Source: an uncultured Bacteroidota bacterium (GTDB lineage Bacteria; Bacteroidota; Bacteroidia; NS11-12g; UBA9320). Taken from it: a stretch of DNA of 64,000 bases. The DNA is taken from the NCBI GenBank assembly GCA_937124965.1, contig CAKZLB010000013.1, positions 186,001 to 250,000 on the forward strand, read 5' to 3'. This document shows, piece after piece, positions 16,808 through 26,822 of this stretch. A program made the translations under genes and the position numbers. Below the pieces are notes generated by a model that was given only the letters and a program-made list of their open reading frames with translations, was not told the DNA's origin and did no database searches. Each line of letters starts with the position of its first letter. Position 1 is the first letter of the stretch.

Positions 16808-18886
16808 CTAATATCCTCCAGACCAGCGCCTTAAGAACCATTCGATTCCAAAAAGTGTAAAGATTATAAAAAATAGCCAGCGTAGACTTATTAAGTCTTT
16901 AAATCTGCCACTCTCTTTGACGACACTAACAGCATTGGGTTTTTCCAACAAACGTTTAGCAAGTTGCGACCATTCTTCTTTATAGAAACGTTGACCACCA
17001 GTTTCTTCAGCAAGTTGGTTTAATAGTCTGTAGTCAGCGGTTAAATTTTGGCTTTCTAGTTGAAGCTCACGAACAACGAAACTTCCATTTTCCTTAAAAC
17101 TTTTACCATTGTATTGAGCCGTAGCATTAAACGAATACTGTCCTGATGGTAACGAACCCACAGAATACCTATAAGATCCAGCTTGTGGAACTAACGTGTA
17201 ATCAAAGGTGGTTCCATCATCGTTTGTTAATTGAACAGTTACAGTGGCATCACCCGTAAATTCGTAACTATCGTTGTACACCTCTCCAATAAATGAAATC
17301 CTTTCATTCTCATCAAAAGTGCGGGATGACGTATAAAGCTTAAACTTCCGTTTATCATCTTTCAAGGCTAAGTACTGAATACTTTTCCTCAAAAGCCCGT
17401 CCACTAAATCGGTATTGTCATTTTCCTCAAAGTCGTTAAACCGCCATCTCCAAATACCTTCTCCGGTGCAAACCCCAGTTCGGTAGCCTTCTTGATTATT
17501 AAAAAACCAAAGTGGCATTTTTGTCTCAACGCTTCCAATTTTCTGATAGGCCAGAACCGTATTTTCTGCAGGTGCAGAATACTCTCCAAACGGAGTCGTT
17601 AATGGAGCGGCATTTTCTAGAAAATCTTTTAGGTCACTTTTCAAATCAAATAAGCTAAACCCTTTATTACCAGAAGCAAGCGCTTGATTAAAGTTTCTCC
17701 TATTACCGTTTATTTGGATACCAATTCCTAATCGATTTAATAGGCCGACATTCGTTTGTGTCCCTAAAATAGTTAGCAATGGTAGTTTTAGTTCTTTTGC
17801 TGATTGTAAATAATTGAACTCATAGGAATTTACCGGCAATTGGTGACTTATAATTAAATCAAAGTTATTTTTATCGAGCTTGTCAAACATCCCAATCTGC
17901 ACCGTCAACTCGTACTGATCATTTTTACTAATTGCATTTCTCAATACAGCCACATCTGGATGTGGAGAATGTGCAATTAATAGAATTTTTTGCTTCACAT
18001 CTAAAACGTCTGTATAGACTGTTCGGTAATTGTTTAAAGTATTCTGCTCTCCATTGATTGTATTAAGTTTAACGGTTAACTGCTTATTGCCCACCTTATT
18101 GGCTTTTACCATAAACTTGTGGGTTGCCGTAAATCGCTCATTTGACACCTTAAGTAACTTGCTATCTAATTTTCGCTTATTGTCCCAAATACTAAGCTCA
18201 ACATTCTCTCCCGAGCATTTACTAGCATTCATAACGACTTCGACAGGAAACTCATTTCCAAGAAAAGTTACAGAATTCGTCTTTGCACTGTAAATAGAAA
18301 TATCCTTTTGAATAGTAGTATCTCCTAAAGATACGGTGTATGTCTCCAAACCAGATTGTTGGGCACTAAACATTGGATTTGCTCCACGATTGTAGATACC
18401 ATCCGAAACGACAACTACTGCAGAAGCATTTCGTCCTCCATATAACTTTTTAATATCGCTATACGGTTTTGATAAATCGGTAATGACGTCATTAAACCTC
18501 ATAGAACTTAATGGCCCGTTTAATTCCACAACATCATACTTTTCCGAAACTGCGTCATTAAACTGAATTAAATCCTTTGATAATTGGCTAGCAACATACG
18601 CACTATCACCACCATTTAACATTGACTCAGAATTGTCGACGTACAAATAAACAACAGGTTTCTCGATCGTTTTATCTAAGTATTTTAATAATGGATTAAG
18701 TATTAGGAGCGCTAAAAAAGTTACGCTCAAAAAACGGAGGACTACTTGTGTCCATATCAACACCTTACTTTTAGCATCCTGTTGACCAATATTTCGTTGA
18801 TATAAAATATAACTAAAAAGCAGTCCACAAAGGATGCACAAGGCTAAAAACCAACTGGGTTGCTCTATTATTAAATCTATACTCAA
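16808..18886 (-). CDS. Membrane-anchored VWA-domain protein
   Basis: 692 residues, without an assigned role. Two N-terminal transmembrane segments (about residues 12-28 and 45-65) are followed by a von Willebrand A domain with the MIDAS motif DNSES near residue 83 and VVVSDG near 158. The middle and C-terminal parts look like Ig-like and glutamine-amidotransferase-like domains; one transmembrane helix follows near 670 and the C terminus ends in RRWSGGY. The layout (TM-VWA-periplasmic domains-TM) is known for Bacteroidota proteins of unknown function related to aerotolerance-type (Bat) proteins. Not linked to bat genes here. Probably monocistronic. Confidence 0.75.
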   Translation of the reverse strand: MSIDLIIEQPSWFLALCILCGLLFSYILYQRNIGQQDAKSKVLIWTQVVLRFLSVTFLALLILNPLLKYLDKTIEKPVVYLYVDNSESMLNGGDSAYVASQLSKDLIQFNDAVSEKYDVVELNGPLSSMRFNDVITDLSKPYSDIKKLYGGRNASAVVVVSDGIYNRGANPMFSAQQSGLETYTVSLGDTTIQKDISIYSAKTNSVTFLGNEFPVEVVMNASKCSGENVELSIWDNKRKLDSKLLKVSNERFTATHKFMVKANKVGNKQLTVKLNTINGEQNTLNNYRTVYTDVLDVKQKILLIAHSPHPDVAVLRNAISKNDQYELTVQIGMFDKLDKNNFDLIISHQLPVNSYEFNYLQSAKELKLPLLTILGTQTNVGLLNRLGIGIQINGNRRNFNQALASGNKGFSLFDLKSDLKDFLENAAPLTTPFGEYSAPAENTVLAYQKIGSVETKMPLWFFNNQEGYRTGVCTGEGIWRWRFNDFEENDNTDLVDGLLRKSIQYLALKDDKRKFKLYTSSRTFDENERISFIGEVYNDSYEFTGDATVTVQLTNDDGTTFDYTLVPQAGSYRYSVGSLPSGQYSFNATAQYNGKSFKENGSFVVRELQLESQNLTADYRLLNQLAEETGGQRFYKEEWSQLAKRLLEKPNAVSVVKESGRFKDLISLRWLFFIIFTLFGIEWFLRRWSGGY

Positions 18887-18891
18887 GGCGG

Positions 18892-18899
18892 CAAATATA
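18892..18899 (-). promoter_or_regulatory. Candidate -7 box (TATATTTG) for the VWA protein
   Basis: An exact match on the minus strand ending five bases before the predicted ATG at 18886, implying a leaderless or nearly leaderless message, or a start further downstream. Confidence 0.4.
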
Positions 18900-19045
18900 A
18901 TGGGCTAATTAATACCTACCCAACGGAATAATTTTCTCAAAATTGTCTGATGAGATGTTTATATCCTAGCATAGTCCGAAACCATAATATTCTTAATTTC
19001 GTGCATTCATTGCATATCACAGAATAAGCACAAAGAAGGTAAAGA

Positions 19046-21382
19046 ATGATCGTTTCTTATAATTGGCTAAAATCTTTAATAAATATTAATCACAGTCCAG
19101 AGGACTTGTGTAAAATCTTAACTGATACAGGTTTAGAAGTTGAGAAATTACACAAGATAGAATCTATCAAGGGCGGTTTGCATGGATTGGTTGTAGGCGA
19201 GGTCATGACCTGTGTTGCAGCTGAGAATTCAGACAAACTTAAAAAAACAACTGTCGACATTGGCGAGGTAGAGTTACTTCCAATTGTTTGCGGTGCACCG
19301 AATGTAACAGCAGGTCAAAAAGTTGTTGTCGCAACTGTAGGCACCACCTTGTACCCTTTAGGTGGAGAGCCGTTTACGATTAAAAAGGCTAAAATTCGAG
19401 GTAACGTATCAATTGGGATGATATGCGCTGAAGACGAAATAGGCTTGGGATCTAGTCATGATGGAATTATGGTTTTGGAGACTGAAGCGAAAGCTGGCAC
19501 TCCTTATCGCGACTTAATTAACCTAGAAGAAGATTACCAAATAGAAATTGGGTTAACCCCAAATCGAGGTGATGCGGCTTCTCACTTGGGAACAGCTCGC
19601 GACATCCAAGCGATGACGAATGAAAAAATTCAGTTACCAGAAACGAGTAATATTACAGAAACATCAACTTGCGCGATTCAGGTTGACGTGAAGGAGTCTG
19701 AACTTTGTCCACGATACACTAGCATTCTTCTAAACAATATTACTGTAAAAGAAAGTTCTGATTGGCTGAAAGGTAGATTAGCATCTATAAATATTAACCC
19801 AATAAATAATGTAGTGGATGTTACAAACTATGTTTTACACGAATTGGGACAACCTATTCACGCATTTGATGCCGATGAAATTGATACAGGAATAATTGTT
19901 CGTAAGGCTACAGTTGGTGAAAAAATAACTACGCTCGATGATATTGAAAGAGAACTCTCAGGTGTAGAATTATTAATCTGTGATCACAATAAACCACTGG
20001 CTATTGCTGGAGTTTTTGGGGGAAAGGATAGTGGTGTGAGCCAAACAACAACTAGTGTATTTATTGAAAGTGCATATTTTGACCCATCAGTTATCCGAAA
20101 ATCGGCTAAAACTCATGGTTTAAACACAGACGCTTCCTTTCGTTATGAACGAGGTTGCGATCCATTAATTACAGAACTAGCACTGAAGCGCGTTGTCAAA
20201 TTACTTAGCGAAGAAGCTGGAGCAACTATCGCATCTAAAGTAGAAGACTTTTATCCAAAAGCGTTTGAAAATCATACGATAGAATTTGATGTTAAATGGT
20301 TGAACGCATTTTGTGGCACCTCACTAACCACTGATGAAGTTGTTGATATTATAAAACGTTTGGACATTGATGTTATTAATGTTAACGGTTCTGAGTTGAC
20401 GGTGAGCGTTCCTCCCTATCGGAGCGAAGTACTTCGTCCAGTGGATATGGCCGAAGAAATATTACGAATTTATGGTTTCAATCAAGTTGAAATACCTACT
20501 CGTATTTCAATGACCCCAAGTGTTCAACCTCGATTCGACACAATCGCATTTAAGAACAAGGTTGCTAACTATCTCGTTTCAAAAGGTTTTTATGAAACAA
20601 TGAGTAACTCGCAAACCAAGAAAACCATCAGAACTCCAGAGAATCCAGTGGAATTGTTGAATCCCTTGAGTATCGACCAAAGCATACTTCGAACAGATAT
20701 GTATGATGGAATTTTAAGTTCTATTGTACACAATATCAATAGAAAAAATAAGGATTTACTGTTTTTCGAATTTGGTAGAACCTACCTCAAAGAAGAAAAT
20801 GGATACAAGGAACATCAACAACTAATTCTTGCAACAACTGGCTTATCGACGTCGACTAATTGGACTACTCCTGAAAAAAAGACGGACTATTACTTTATAA
20901 AAGGCGTATTAGAGGGCCTCGCAGAAATCATTGGACTTCCCATAAAAAAGTTCTTTAAATGTTTGGAGATAAAGTCAATCGATTCTCAAATGAAAAAGGA
21001 ATTTGATTTAAAGCAAGATGTTACCTGTGCCATTGTGAATTGGGATTTGGTACTTGAACGTTCTAAATCTGTTAAATTCAAACTAAATGACGTCCCTGTA
21101 TTTCCTATAGTTTCTAGGGATCTAAGTATAGTATTAAATAGCGATGTTGAGTTTCAGTCGGTAGAGCGTATTGTAAAAGAAGTTGCCGGAGCCTTTTTCA
21201 TGGAACTTTCATTGTTTAATGTGTACGAAGGAAAAAACCTTGGTGATAATAAAAAGTCATATGCCATCAATATTAAATTGTACGACTCTAAGCAAACGAT
21301 GACTGACATTCGAATTGATAAAATCATGGAAAAGATGATTGTTCGTTTAGAAAAAGAAATCCAAGCTGTAATACGTAGATAG
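19046..21382 (+). CDS. pheT: Phenylalanyl-tRNA synthetase beta subunit
   Basis: 778 residues, slightly under the usual 790-810. It pairs with PheS (not in the window) to charge tRNA-Phe and edit mischarged Tyr. Visible domains: an N-terminal EMAP/tRNA-binding-like domain with VVGEVMTCVAAENSDKL (about residues 48-64) and VVCGAPN, the B3/B4 editing region with SHLGTARDI and ELGQPIHAFDADEI near 260-280, the B5 domain around 400-480, a catalytic-like core, and the C-terminal ferredoxin-fold anticodon domain with FPIVSRDLSIVL near 688. The stop TAG directly abuts the next ATG. Standalone pheT followed by zapA and rny is usual in Bacteroidota. Confidence 0.97.
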   Translation: MIVSYNWLKSLININHSPEDLCKILTDTGLEVEKLHKIESIKGGLHGLVVGEVMTCVAAENSDKLKKTTVDIGEVELLPIVCGAPNVTAGQKVVVATVGTTLYPLGGEPFTIKKAKIRGNVSIGMICAEDEIGLGSSHDGIMVLETEAKAGTPYRDLINLEEDYQIEIGLTPNRGDAASHLGTARDIQAMTNEKIQLPETSNITETSTCAIQVDVKESELCPRYTSILLNNITVKESSDWLKGRLASININPINNVVDVTNYVLHELGQPIHAFDADEIDTGIIVRKATVGEKITTLDDIERELSGVELLICDHNKPLAIAGVFGGKDSGVSQTTTSVFIESAYFDPSVIRKSAKTHGLNTDASFRYERGCDPLITELALKRVVKLLSEEAGATIASKVEDFYPKAFENHTIEFDVKWLNAFCGTSLTTDEVVDIIKRLDIDVINVNGSELTVSVPPYRSEVLRPVDMAEEILRIYGFNQVEIPTRISMTPSVQPRFDTIAFKNKVANYLVSKGFYETMSNSQTKKTIRTPENPVELLNPLSIDQSILRTDMYDGILSSIVHNINRKNKDLLFFEFGRTYLKEENGYKEHQQLILATTGLSTSTNWTTPEKKTDYYFIKGVLEGLAEIIGLPIKKFFKCLEIKSIDSQMKKEFDLKQDVTCAIVNWDLVLERSKSVKFKLNDVPVFPIVSRDLSIVLNSDVEFQSVERIVKEVAGAFFMELSLFNVYEGKNLGDNKKSYAINIKLYDSKQTMTDIRIDKIMEKMIVRLEKEIQAVIRR

Positions 21383-21673
21383 ATGGCAGAATTTGAAGAT
21401 AGGTTGTTGAAATTTGAGGTAAGTTTAAAAAAAACCTTAGAAACACTTAAAAGCTTACAAGCTGAAAATCAAACATTAAAGGAGAAAAACCACGAATTGA
21501 CTTTGTTAATAGAAAGTCAAAAAAACCTGACAAAAGATATAGAGGAGAACGAGAAAAACCTTAAACTTGCGGAGACAATGTCTCAATCTGGAGTCGGTTA
21601 TAGTGAATTACGAACAGAGCTAGACGACTACGTGAAAGAGATAGATCGATGCATTGCGCTGTTAAATGAGTAA
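21383..21673 (+). CDS. Small coiled-coil protein upstream of zapA
   Basis: 96 residues, not a named family that I recognise. Residues about 5-65 show heptad-like hydrophobic spacing with many Glu, Lys, Leu and Asn residues, predicting a long coiled coil; the C-terminal third (SELRTELDDYVKEIDRCIALLNE) is also helical. No signal peptide. Its ATG follows the pheT stop without a gap and its stop is two bases before zapA. By position and shape it could be a ZapB-like or ZapA-partner division factor, which is inference only. Confidence 0.7.
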   Translation: MAEFEDRLLKFEVSLKKTLETLKSLQAENQTLKEKNHELTLLIESQKNLTKDIEENEKNLKLAETMSQSGVGYSELRTELDDYVKEIDRCIALLNE

Positions 21674-21675
21674 AA

Positions 21676-21975
21676 ATGGAAAATGCGGAAAAAGTCATAT
21701 CGATAAAAGTTACCATTGGAGATAGGCAGTATCCGTTAAAAATAGAGGCGTCTGAGGAAGAATTTATTCGACAAGCCGCCAAGCTAATAAACGAAAAGGC
21801 AAAGTTTTATGAAGATATTGTTTCGGTAAAGGACAAACAAGATTCTCAAGCATTGGCCGCTTTGTTTTTTACTTCTGAACTTGCTGAGTTACGCAAAAGT
21901 AAAGAAGGAGAAAAGCAACTATTGGATCGGAAGATCACTGAATTTCAAACACTCATCGACCAGACACTGCATTGA
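21676..21975 (+). CDS. zapA: Cell division protein ZapA
   Basis: 99 residues. The N-terminal segment KVISIKVTIGDRQYPLKIEASEEE followed by LINEKAKFYED matches ZapA, which bundles FtsZ filaments at the division ring. The C-terminal half is a coiled coil used for tetramer formation. It lies between the coiled-coil gene and rny, within the pheT-zapA-rny order. Confidence 0.88.
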   Translation: MENAEKVISIKVTIGDRQYPLKIEASEEEFIRQAAKLINEKAKFYEDIVSVKDKQDSQALAALFFTSELAELRKSKEGEKQLLDRKITEFQTLIDQTLH

Positions 21976-22003
21976 TTTACTTAATTAATAATTAGTAAAC
22001 AAC

Positions 22004-23575
22004 ATGAACGCATCAATATTAATAGGTCTACTTGCTGGTATAATCGTCGGCGGTGGAGCCATCTACTTTTTCTTAAGTAGTAAATCGAATACCAAAGCAG
22101 AAGAAATGCTGAAAGAGGCTAAAGAGAAAGCTGATCAGTATAAAAAAACACGAGAACTAGAGGGAAAAGAAAAGTTCCTTAAACTAAAGCAGCAACACCA
22201 AAAAGAAATTCAAGAACGAGAAGCTGAAGTTAATCGATCAATAAAGCAGCGTGAATCTGAAATTTCAAGAAAGGAAGATGTTTTAAGAAAGAAAGATCAG
22301 AGTTTGACAGATCGCATTCAAAACCAAGAGCATAAGTTCAAGGAGGTTGAAGCAATTAAAAAATCCCTTTCACAGCAACTTGAAATTGTAAATATTAAAA
22401 AAGCTGAAATCGAGAAGGCTCACGGCAATCAGGTAAAGCAGTTGGAGAAAATAGCAGGTTTAACTGCTGAAGAAGCAAAGAAAGACTTGGTTGAAGCATT
22501 AGTTGATGAAGCAAAAACGGATGCTATTTCTAAAATTAAGTTAATCGTTGAAGAGGCGAAACTTAAGGCAAATAAAGAAGCCAAGAGAATGATTCTTCAA
22601 ACGATTCAGCGTACAGCGGCAGAACAAGCAATAGAGAATACTGTAACGGTGTTTAACATCGACAATGATGACATTAAGGGGCGAATCATTGGACGTGAAG
22701 GACGTAATATTCGAGCTTTAGAAGCAGCGACTGGTATTGAAATTATTGTAGACGACACCCCTGAGGCTATTATTCTTTCTGGTTTTGATCCAGTTAGACG
22801 AGAAATTGCTCGTTTGTCATTGCATAGGTTAATTACGGATGGTAGAATCCACCCAGCAAGAATTGAGGAAGTTGTAAGCAAAACTAGAAAGGATGTTGAC
22901 AATGAAATCATTGAGCACGGAGAGCGTGCTGTCATTGACTTAGGAATTAATGGTTTACACCCTGAGTTGATTCGCATTGTTGGTAGAATGCGTTATAGAT
23001 CAAGTTATGGCCAAAATCTTCTGCAGCACAGTAGAGAAGTTGCAAATATGTGTGCGATTATGGCTTCTGAATTTGGTTTAGACCCTAAACTTGCGAAAAG
23101 AGCTGGACTGCTGCACGATATAGGAAAGGTGCCTGATGAAGACGCAGAAACTCCACACGCATTGTTAGGTATGAAATGGGCTGAAAAATACGGCGAGCAC
23201 CCTGAAGTGTGTAACGCAATTGGAGCCCACCACGATGAAATCGAAATGACCAATTTGATATCTCCTATTGTACAAGCATGTGATGCGATTTCTGGTTCTA
23301 GACCTGGTGCTCGACGAGAAGACGGAGAAGCATATATCAAACGATTACAAGATTTAGAAAAGCTTGCCCTTGGTTTTGATGGTGTAGAAAAAGCATTTGC
23401 GATTCAAGCAGGAAGAGAGCTACGTGTAATAGTCGATAGTGATGTATTGCAAGACAAACAAGCAGACTTGTTATCATTCGACATTAGCCAGAAAATCATG
23501 AAAGAAATGATTTATCCTGGGCAAATAAAGATTACGGTAATTCGTGAAAGAAGAGCTGTAAACTTCGCTAAATAA
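22004..23575 (+). CDS. rny: Ribonuclease Y
   Basis: 523 residues, usual size. It is a membrane-anchored endoribonuclease that initiates mRNA decay. The N-terminal transmembrane helix (about residues 4-25) leads into a long coiled coil to about 200. The KH domain follows with [19 protein letters not shown] near 225-243, then the HD domain with the HD pair in [13 protein letters not shown] near 365-378 and HHDEIE near 407. The ATG follows an A-rich spacer 28 bases after zapA. RNase Y rather than RNase E fits Bacteroidota. Confidence 0.97.
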   Translation: MNASILIGLLAGIIVGGGAIYFFLSSKSNTKAEEMLKEAKEKADQYKKTRELEGKEKFLKLKQQHQKEIQEREAEVNRSIKQRESEISRKEDVLRKKDQSLTDRIQNQEHKFKEVEAIKKSLSQQLEIVNIKKAEIEKAHGNQVKQLEKIAGLTAEEAKKDLVEALVDEAKTDAISKIKLIVEEAKLKANKEAKRMILQTIQRTAAEQAIENTVTVFNIDNDDIKGRIIGREGRNIRALEAATGIEIIVDDTPEAIILSGFDPVRREIARLSLHRLITDGRIHPARIEEVVSKTRKDVDNEIIEHGERAVIDLGINGLHPELIRIVGRMRYRSSYGQNLLQHSREVANMCAIMASEFGLDPKLAKRAGLLHDIGKVPDEDAETPHALLGMKWAEKYGEHPEVCNAIGAHHDEIEMTNLISPIVQACDAISGSRPGARREDGEAYIKRLQDLEKLALGFDGVEKAFAIQAGRELRVIVDSDVLQDKQADLLSFDISQKIMKEMIYPGQIKITVIRERRAVNFAK

Positions 23576-23581
23576 GGTTTT

Positions 23582-24373
23582 TTGACTTCCTTGAAGGCGA
23601 CTGTTTGTCTCCTATGCGTTGTGACGTATTTGGGGTGCAAGAATTCGAATAGTGTTGGTAATGAAACTAACAAACGATTTATATCTTCGGAGTCCAATGT
23701 TGATACCTTAAGAGCAGTTTCTGCACCTCTTAAAATTAAAGATTTTCCGAGACAAGAAAACATTGACACGTTAGAGAAGCGTATGATTGAAGCAAATTTG
23801 ATCGATGTGTCACTGCTTAACCCAGACATAAAAGTCAACCTTAGATATGCAAGCGATTCCAACTTTTTAAACCAGGCAATATACAAAAGTTTAAAGCGAG
23901 CTTATCTTGAGGAGAGTGCAGCGAAAAAACTTGCAATTGCTCAAATTCTATTGACCACAGAGCATCCTGGAACTCATATTCTTGTTTGGGATGCAGCTCG
24001 ACCAATAAGTTGCCAAAGAATCATGTGGAATGCCTTAGACATGCCATCGATTGAAAAAGGGAGATTTGTCAGTAATCCAAGAAACCATTCGCTACACAAT
24101 TATGGTTGTGCAGTTGATGTAACCTTGTGTGATAGCTCAGGAGCACCCAAAGAAATGGGTACTGATTTCGACCAATTTGATTCCATAGCACAGCCTCGTT
24201 ATGAGTGGCGTATGAATTATACAGGCAAACTATCTGACGAAGCTATTCGAAATCGCAAGATTCTTCGAAAAGTTATGATTGCTGCAGGTTTTTCCACTAT
24301 TAGCTCAGAATGGTGGCATTTCAACAGCTGCTCACGGGAATACGCAAAAGCAAATTACGCGGTAATTGAATAA
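23582..24373 (+). CDS. D-Ala-D-Ala dipeptidase-like exported peptidase (VanX/DdpX family, M15D)
   Basis: About 260 residues. No ATG is available near the start; TTG at 23582 (or 23591) is the likely initiator and gives a hydrophobic signal segment ending in TYLGC, a possible lipoprotein site. The Zn-peptidase signature is present: SLHNYGCAVDVTL (SxHxxGxAxD type, near residues 167-178) and EWWHF near 246. VanX-type enzymes cleave D-Ala-D-Ala; in a periplasmic context the probable role is cell-wall turnover or dipeptide recycling rather than vancomycin resistance, since no vanHA genes are near. It starts six bases after the rny stop. Confidence 0.85.
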   Translation: MTSLKATVCLLCVVTYLGCKNSNSVGNETNKRFISSESNVDTLRAVSAPLKIKDFPRQENIDTLEKRMIEANLIDVSLLNPDIKVNLRYASDSNFLNQAIYKSLKRAYLEESAAKKLAIAQILLTTEHPGTHILVWDAARPISCQRIMWNALDMPSIEKGRFVSNPRNHSLHNYGCAVDVTLCDSSGAPKEMGTDFDQFDSIAQPRYEWRMNYTGKLSDEAIRNRKILRKVMIAAGFSTISSEWWHFNSCSREYAKANYAVIE

Positions 24374-24441
24374 GCAACATATGTGACAAACATCATTTGA
24401 ACAATTGCCAACCATCAAAAACTATCACAACTGCGAAATGT

Positions 24442-24449
24442 TATTTTTG
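24442..24449 (+). promoter_or_regulatory. Candidate -7 box (TATTTTTG) for the reductase/ferredoxin operon
   Basis: An exact TAnnTTTG match 20 bases before the ATG at 24469. Confidence 0.45.
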
Positions 24450-24468
24450 CACACGATTTAAGTAATTC

Positions 24469-25479
24469 ATGATTGAAACTGATATCCTTATAATTGGAGC
24501 TGGTCCATGTGGACTTTTTACCGTATTTGAAGCGGGACTAATAAAACTGCGTTGTCATTTAATTGATTCGTTACCTCAACCTGGAGGACAATTAGCAGAG
24601 ATTTACCCTAAAAAACCCATTTACGATGTGCCTGGGTTTCCGTCAATTTTGGCTGGGGAACTAATAGACAATTTAGTGGAGCAAGGTGCTCCGTTCAAAC
24701 CAGGCTTCACTTTAGGCGAGAGAGCTGAAAGCATAGAGAAAACCGATGACGAACAGTTTATCGTTACAACAAATCGTGGAACAAAACATAAAGCACCCGT
24801 AGTTGCAATTGCAGGTGGGTTGGGATGTTTCGAGCCTCGTAAACCTGAATTAGAAAATTTAATAAAATTTGAAGATCAAGGTGTCGATTATATAATTAAA
24901 GACCCGGAGAAGTACAGAGGTAAAAAAGTTGTAATCGCTGGTGGCGGTGATTCGGCGTTAGATTGGTCAATCTTTTTAGCCGATGTTGCAGATGAAGTAA
25001 CTTTAGTTCACCGAAGAGGTAAATTTAGAGGAGCATTAGACAGCGTCGAAAAAGTTGAGAATCTTGCTAAATCAGGTAAAATTAATCTTTTCACAAATTC
25101 AGAAATTACAGAACTGGCTGGGGACGAGTGGTTAAACTCTGTTACCATTCAGAATAAGATTGATAAAAGTATCGAGACGAAAGTTGTTGATCATTTCATT
25201 CCGTTGTTCGGATTGTCTCCTAAACTCGGCCCATTGAAAGAATGGGGATTGGATTTAAACAAAGAATCAATTCCAGTAAATACGGTTGATTATAGCACGA
25301 ACGTTCCAGGAATTTATGCAATTGGTGATATCAATGATTACGTTGGCAAACTACGTTTAATCTTATGTGGTTTCCACGAAGCAACTATTATGGTTCAGTC
25401 TGCATATAAGAGGATTCATCCGGACAAAAACCTAGTATTAAAATACACAACTGTGAGTGGTGTTAATTCTTTTGATTAA
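24469..25479 (+). CDS. Ferredoxin-NADP+ reductase, thioredoxin-reductase-like type
   Basis: 336 residues. FAD-binding motif IIGAGPCGLFTVFEAG near residues 7-22, an NADPH-binding VVIAGGGDSALDW near 155-167, and a C-terminal AIGDINDYVGKL FAD segment near 283. The CxxC redox centre of true thioredoxin reductase is absent, which fits the YumC/Chlorobium-type ferredoxin-NADP+ reductases. Its stop codon overlaps by one base the ATG of a ferredoxin gene, a strong indication of its electron partner. It probably supplies electrons from NADPH to that ferredoxin in the cytoplasm. Confidence 0.88.
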   Translation: MIETDILIIGAGPCGLFTVFEAGLIKLRCHLIDSLPQPGGQLAEIYPKKPIYDVPGFPSILAGELIDNLVEQGAPFKPGFTLGERAESIEKTDDEQFIVTTNRGTKHKAPVVAIAGGLGCFEPRKPELENLIKFEDQGVDYIIKDPEKYRGKKVVIAGGGDSALDWSIFLADVADEVTLVHRRGKFRGALDSVEKVENLAKSGKINLFTNSEITELAGDEWLNSVTIQNKIDKSIETKVVDHFIPLFGLSPKLGPLKEWGLDLNKESIPVNTVDYSTNVPGIYAIGDINDYVGKLRLILCGFHEATIMVQSAYKRIHPDKNLVLKYTTVSGVNSFD

Positions 25480-25817
25480 TGGATGATTTAGTTACAATTT
25501 TTGTCACAGATCTCAATGGTGATCGCCATGAAATTTTGGCTCCAACGGATATGGGGTTAAATTTAATGGAAGCAATGAAGGCTAATGAAATGCCTGTAAA
25601 AGCAACGTGTGGAGGAATGGCAATGTGTGCAACATGCAATGTCATTATTAAAAGCGACCATGAACTTCCTGAGATGGGAGAAAGTGAGGAAGAAATGTTA
25701 GATGAAGCATTCGTTCTTGACGTTGAAGGAAGCAGACTAAGCTGTCAAATACCTGTTACACAAGAAATTGATGGTTTAGAAGTACAGCTTGGATCATTAA
25801 CCGATCCTGAAGAATAA
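25479..25817 (+). CDS. [2Fe-2S] ferredoxin, adrenodoxin/ISC-type
   Basis: 112 residues. The Cys pattern CGGMAMCATC followed by a Cys in the SCQIPV segment (C-x5-C-x2-C-xn-C) is that of adrenodoxin/Isc-type [2Fe-2S] ferredoxins, near residues 44, 50, 53 and 88. The rest is acidic, as usual. It is translationally coupled to the reductase gene. Members of this family donate electrons to P450s or to Fe-S assembly; no isc genes are nearby. Confidence 0.9.
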   Translation: MDDLVTIFVTDLNGDRHEILAPTDMGLNLMEAMKANEMPVKATCGGMAMCATCNVIIKSDHELPEMGESEEEMLDEAFVLDVEGSRLSCQIPVTQEIDGLEVQLGSLTDPEE

Positions 25818-25820
25818 GAC

Positions 25821-26813
25821 CTAATCGTTAAGGAGTTTCCAGAGCATGTCTTTCAGCTCCATGATATTATACCCTGAAACTGACGATATGAAAATCGTTT
25901 TAACATCCTTTGGTAAGTCAGACGAAATTTCGGTCATTAACTCTTGATCGAGCATATCACTTTTACTAATTGCTAAAATTCGATCTTTAAAAAGCATTTC
26001 TGGGTTATACTTTTCCAACTCATTTAAAAGCACTTTATACTCAGAGTTGATATCATCACTATCTGCAGATATCAAGAACAACAGAACCGCATTTCGCTCA
26101 ATGTGTCGCAAGAATCGGTGACCAATTCCCTTACCCTCACTTGCACCTTCTATTATACCCGGAATGTCAGCCATCACAAAAGACTGAAAATTCCTGTATT
26201 CTACAATTCCTAAATTAGGCACTAATGTAGTAAATGGATAATCAGCTATTTCTGGTTTGGCAGCAGACACAACAGACAACAGTGTTGATTTACCAGCGTT
26301 TGGTAAACCAACAAGACCAACATCAGCAAGAACTTTTAATTCTAAAATTCTCCAAACATCTAAACCGTCTTCCCCAGGTTGCGCATATCGTGGTGTTTGG
26401 TTCGTCGAACTTTTAAAGTTCCAATTTCCAAGACCGCCACGTCCTCCAGGAGTTAATACTTCCGTTTGTCCGTCTTGAGTAATTTCAAAAAGAGCTTCTC
26501 CAGTTTCTGGATCTTTGGCTACAGTTCCAAGTGGGACTTCAATAATTTGATCTTCGCCATTCTTACCCGTTTTCCGTCCCTTTGCTCCGTTAGCTCCATT
26601 TCCACAGATAACGTGTTTCTTATACTTTAAATGAAGAAGCGTCCACAGTTGAGCGTTGCCTCTAAGTATTACTGAACCTCCAGCACCACCGTCTCCCCCA
26701 TCTGGTCCACCTTTACTATTCAGTTTATCCCGAAATAAAGACCAGCTGCCTGATCCTCCTTTTCCCGAACGACAATTAATTTTAACGTAATCTATGAAAT
26801 TCGGGTTAGCCAT
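25821..26813 (-). CDS. obgE: GTPase Obg
   Basis: 330 residues, the usual bacterial length without a C-terminal OCT extension. Obg GTPases act in 50S ribosome assembly and the stringent response. The glycine-rich Obg fold comes first ([35 protein letters not shown]), then the G domain with [12 protein letters not shown] near residues 167-178, [16 protein letters not shown] near 213-228 and the SKSD specificity motif near 283. Nine bases downstream of adk, probably one operon. Confidence 0.97.
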   Translation of the reverse strand: MANPNFIDYVKINCRSGKGGSGSWSLFRDKLNSKGGPDGGDGGAGGSVILRGNAQLWTLLHLKYKKHVICGNGANGAKGRKTGKNGEDQIIEVPLGTVAKDPETGEALFEITQDGQTEVLTPGGRGGLGNWNFKSSTNQTPRYAQPGEDGLDVWRILELKVLADVGLVGLPNAGKSTLLSVVSAAKPEIADYPFTTLVPNLGIVEYRNFQSFVMADIPGIIEGASEGKGIGHRFLRHIERNAVLLFLISADSDDINSEYKVLLNELEKYNPEMLFKDRILAISKSDMLDQELMTEISSDLPKDVKTIFISSVSGYNIMELKDMLWKLLND

Positions 26814-26822
26814 ATAGCTTGT

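Noticed and set aside
23582-24373. Vancomycin-resistance vanX
   Set aside because: The VanX-type motifs are there, but no vanH/vanA/vanRS genes are near and the organism is a Gram-negative type; a cell-wall recycling role fits better.
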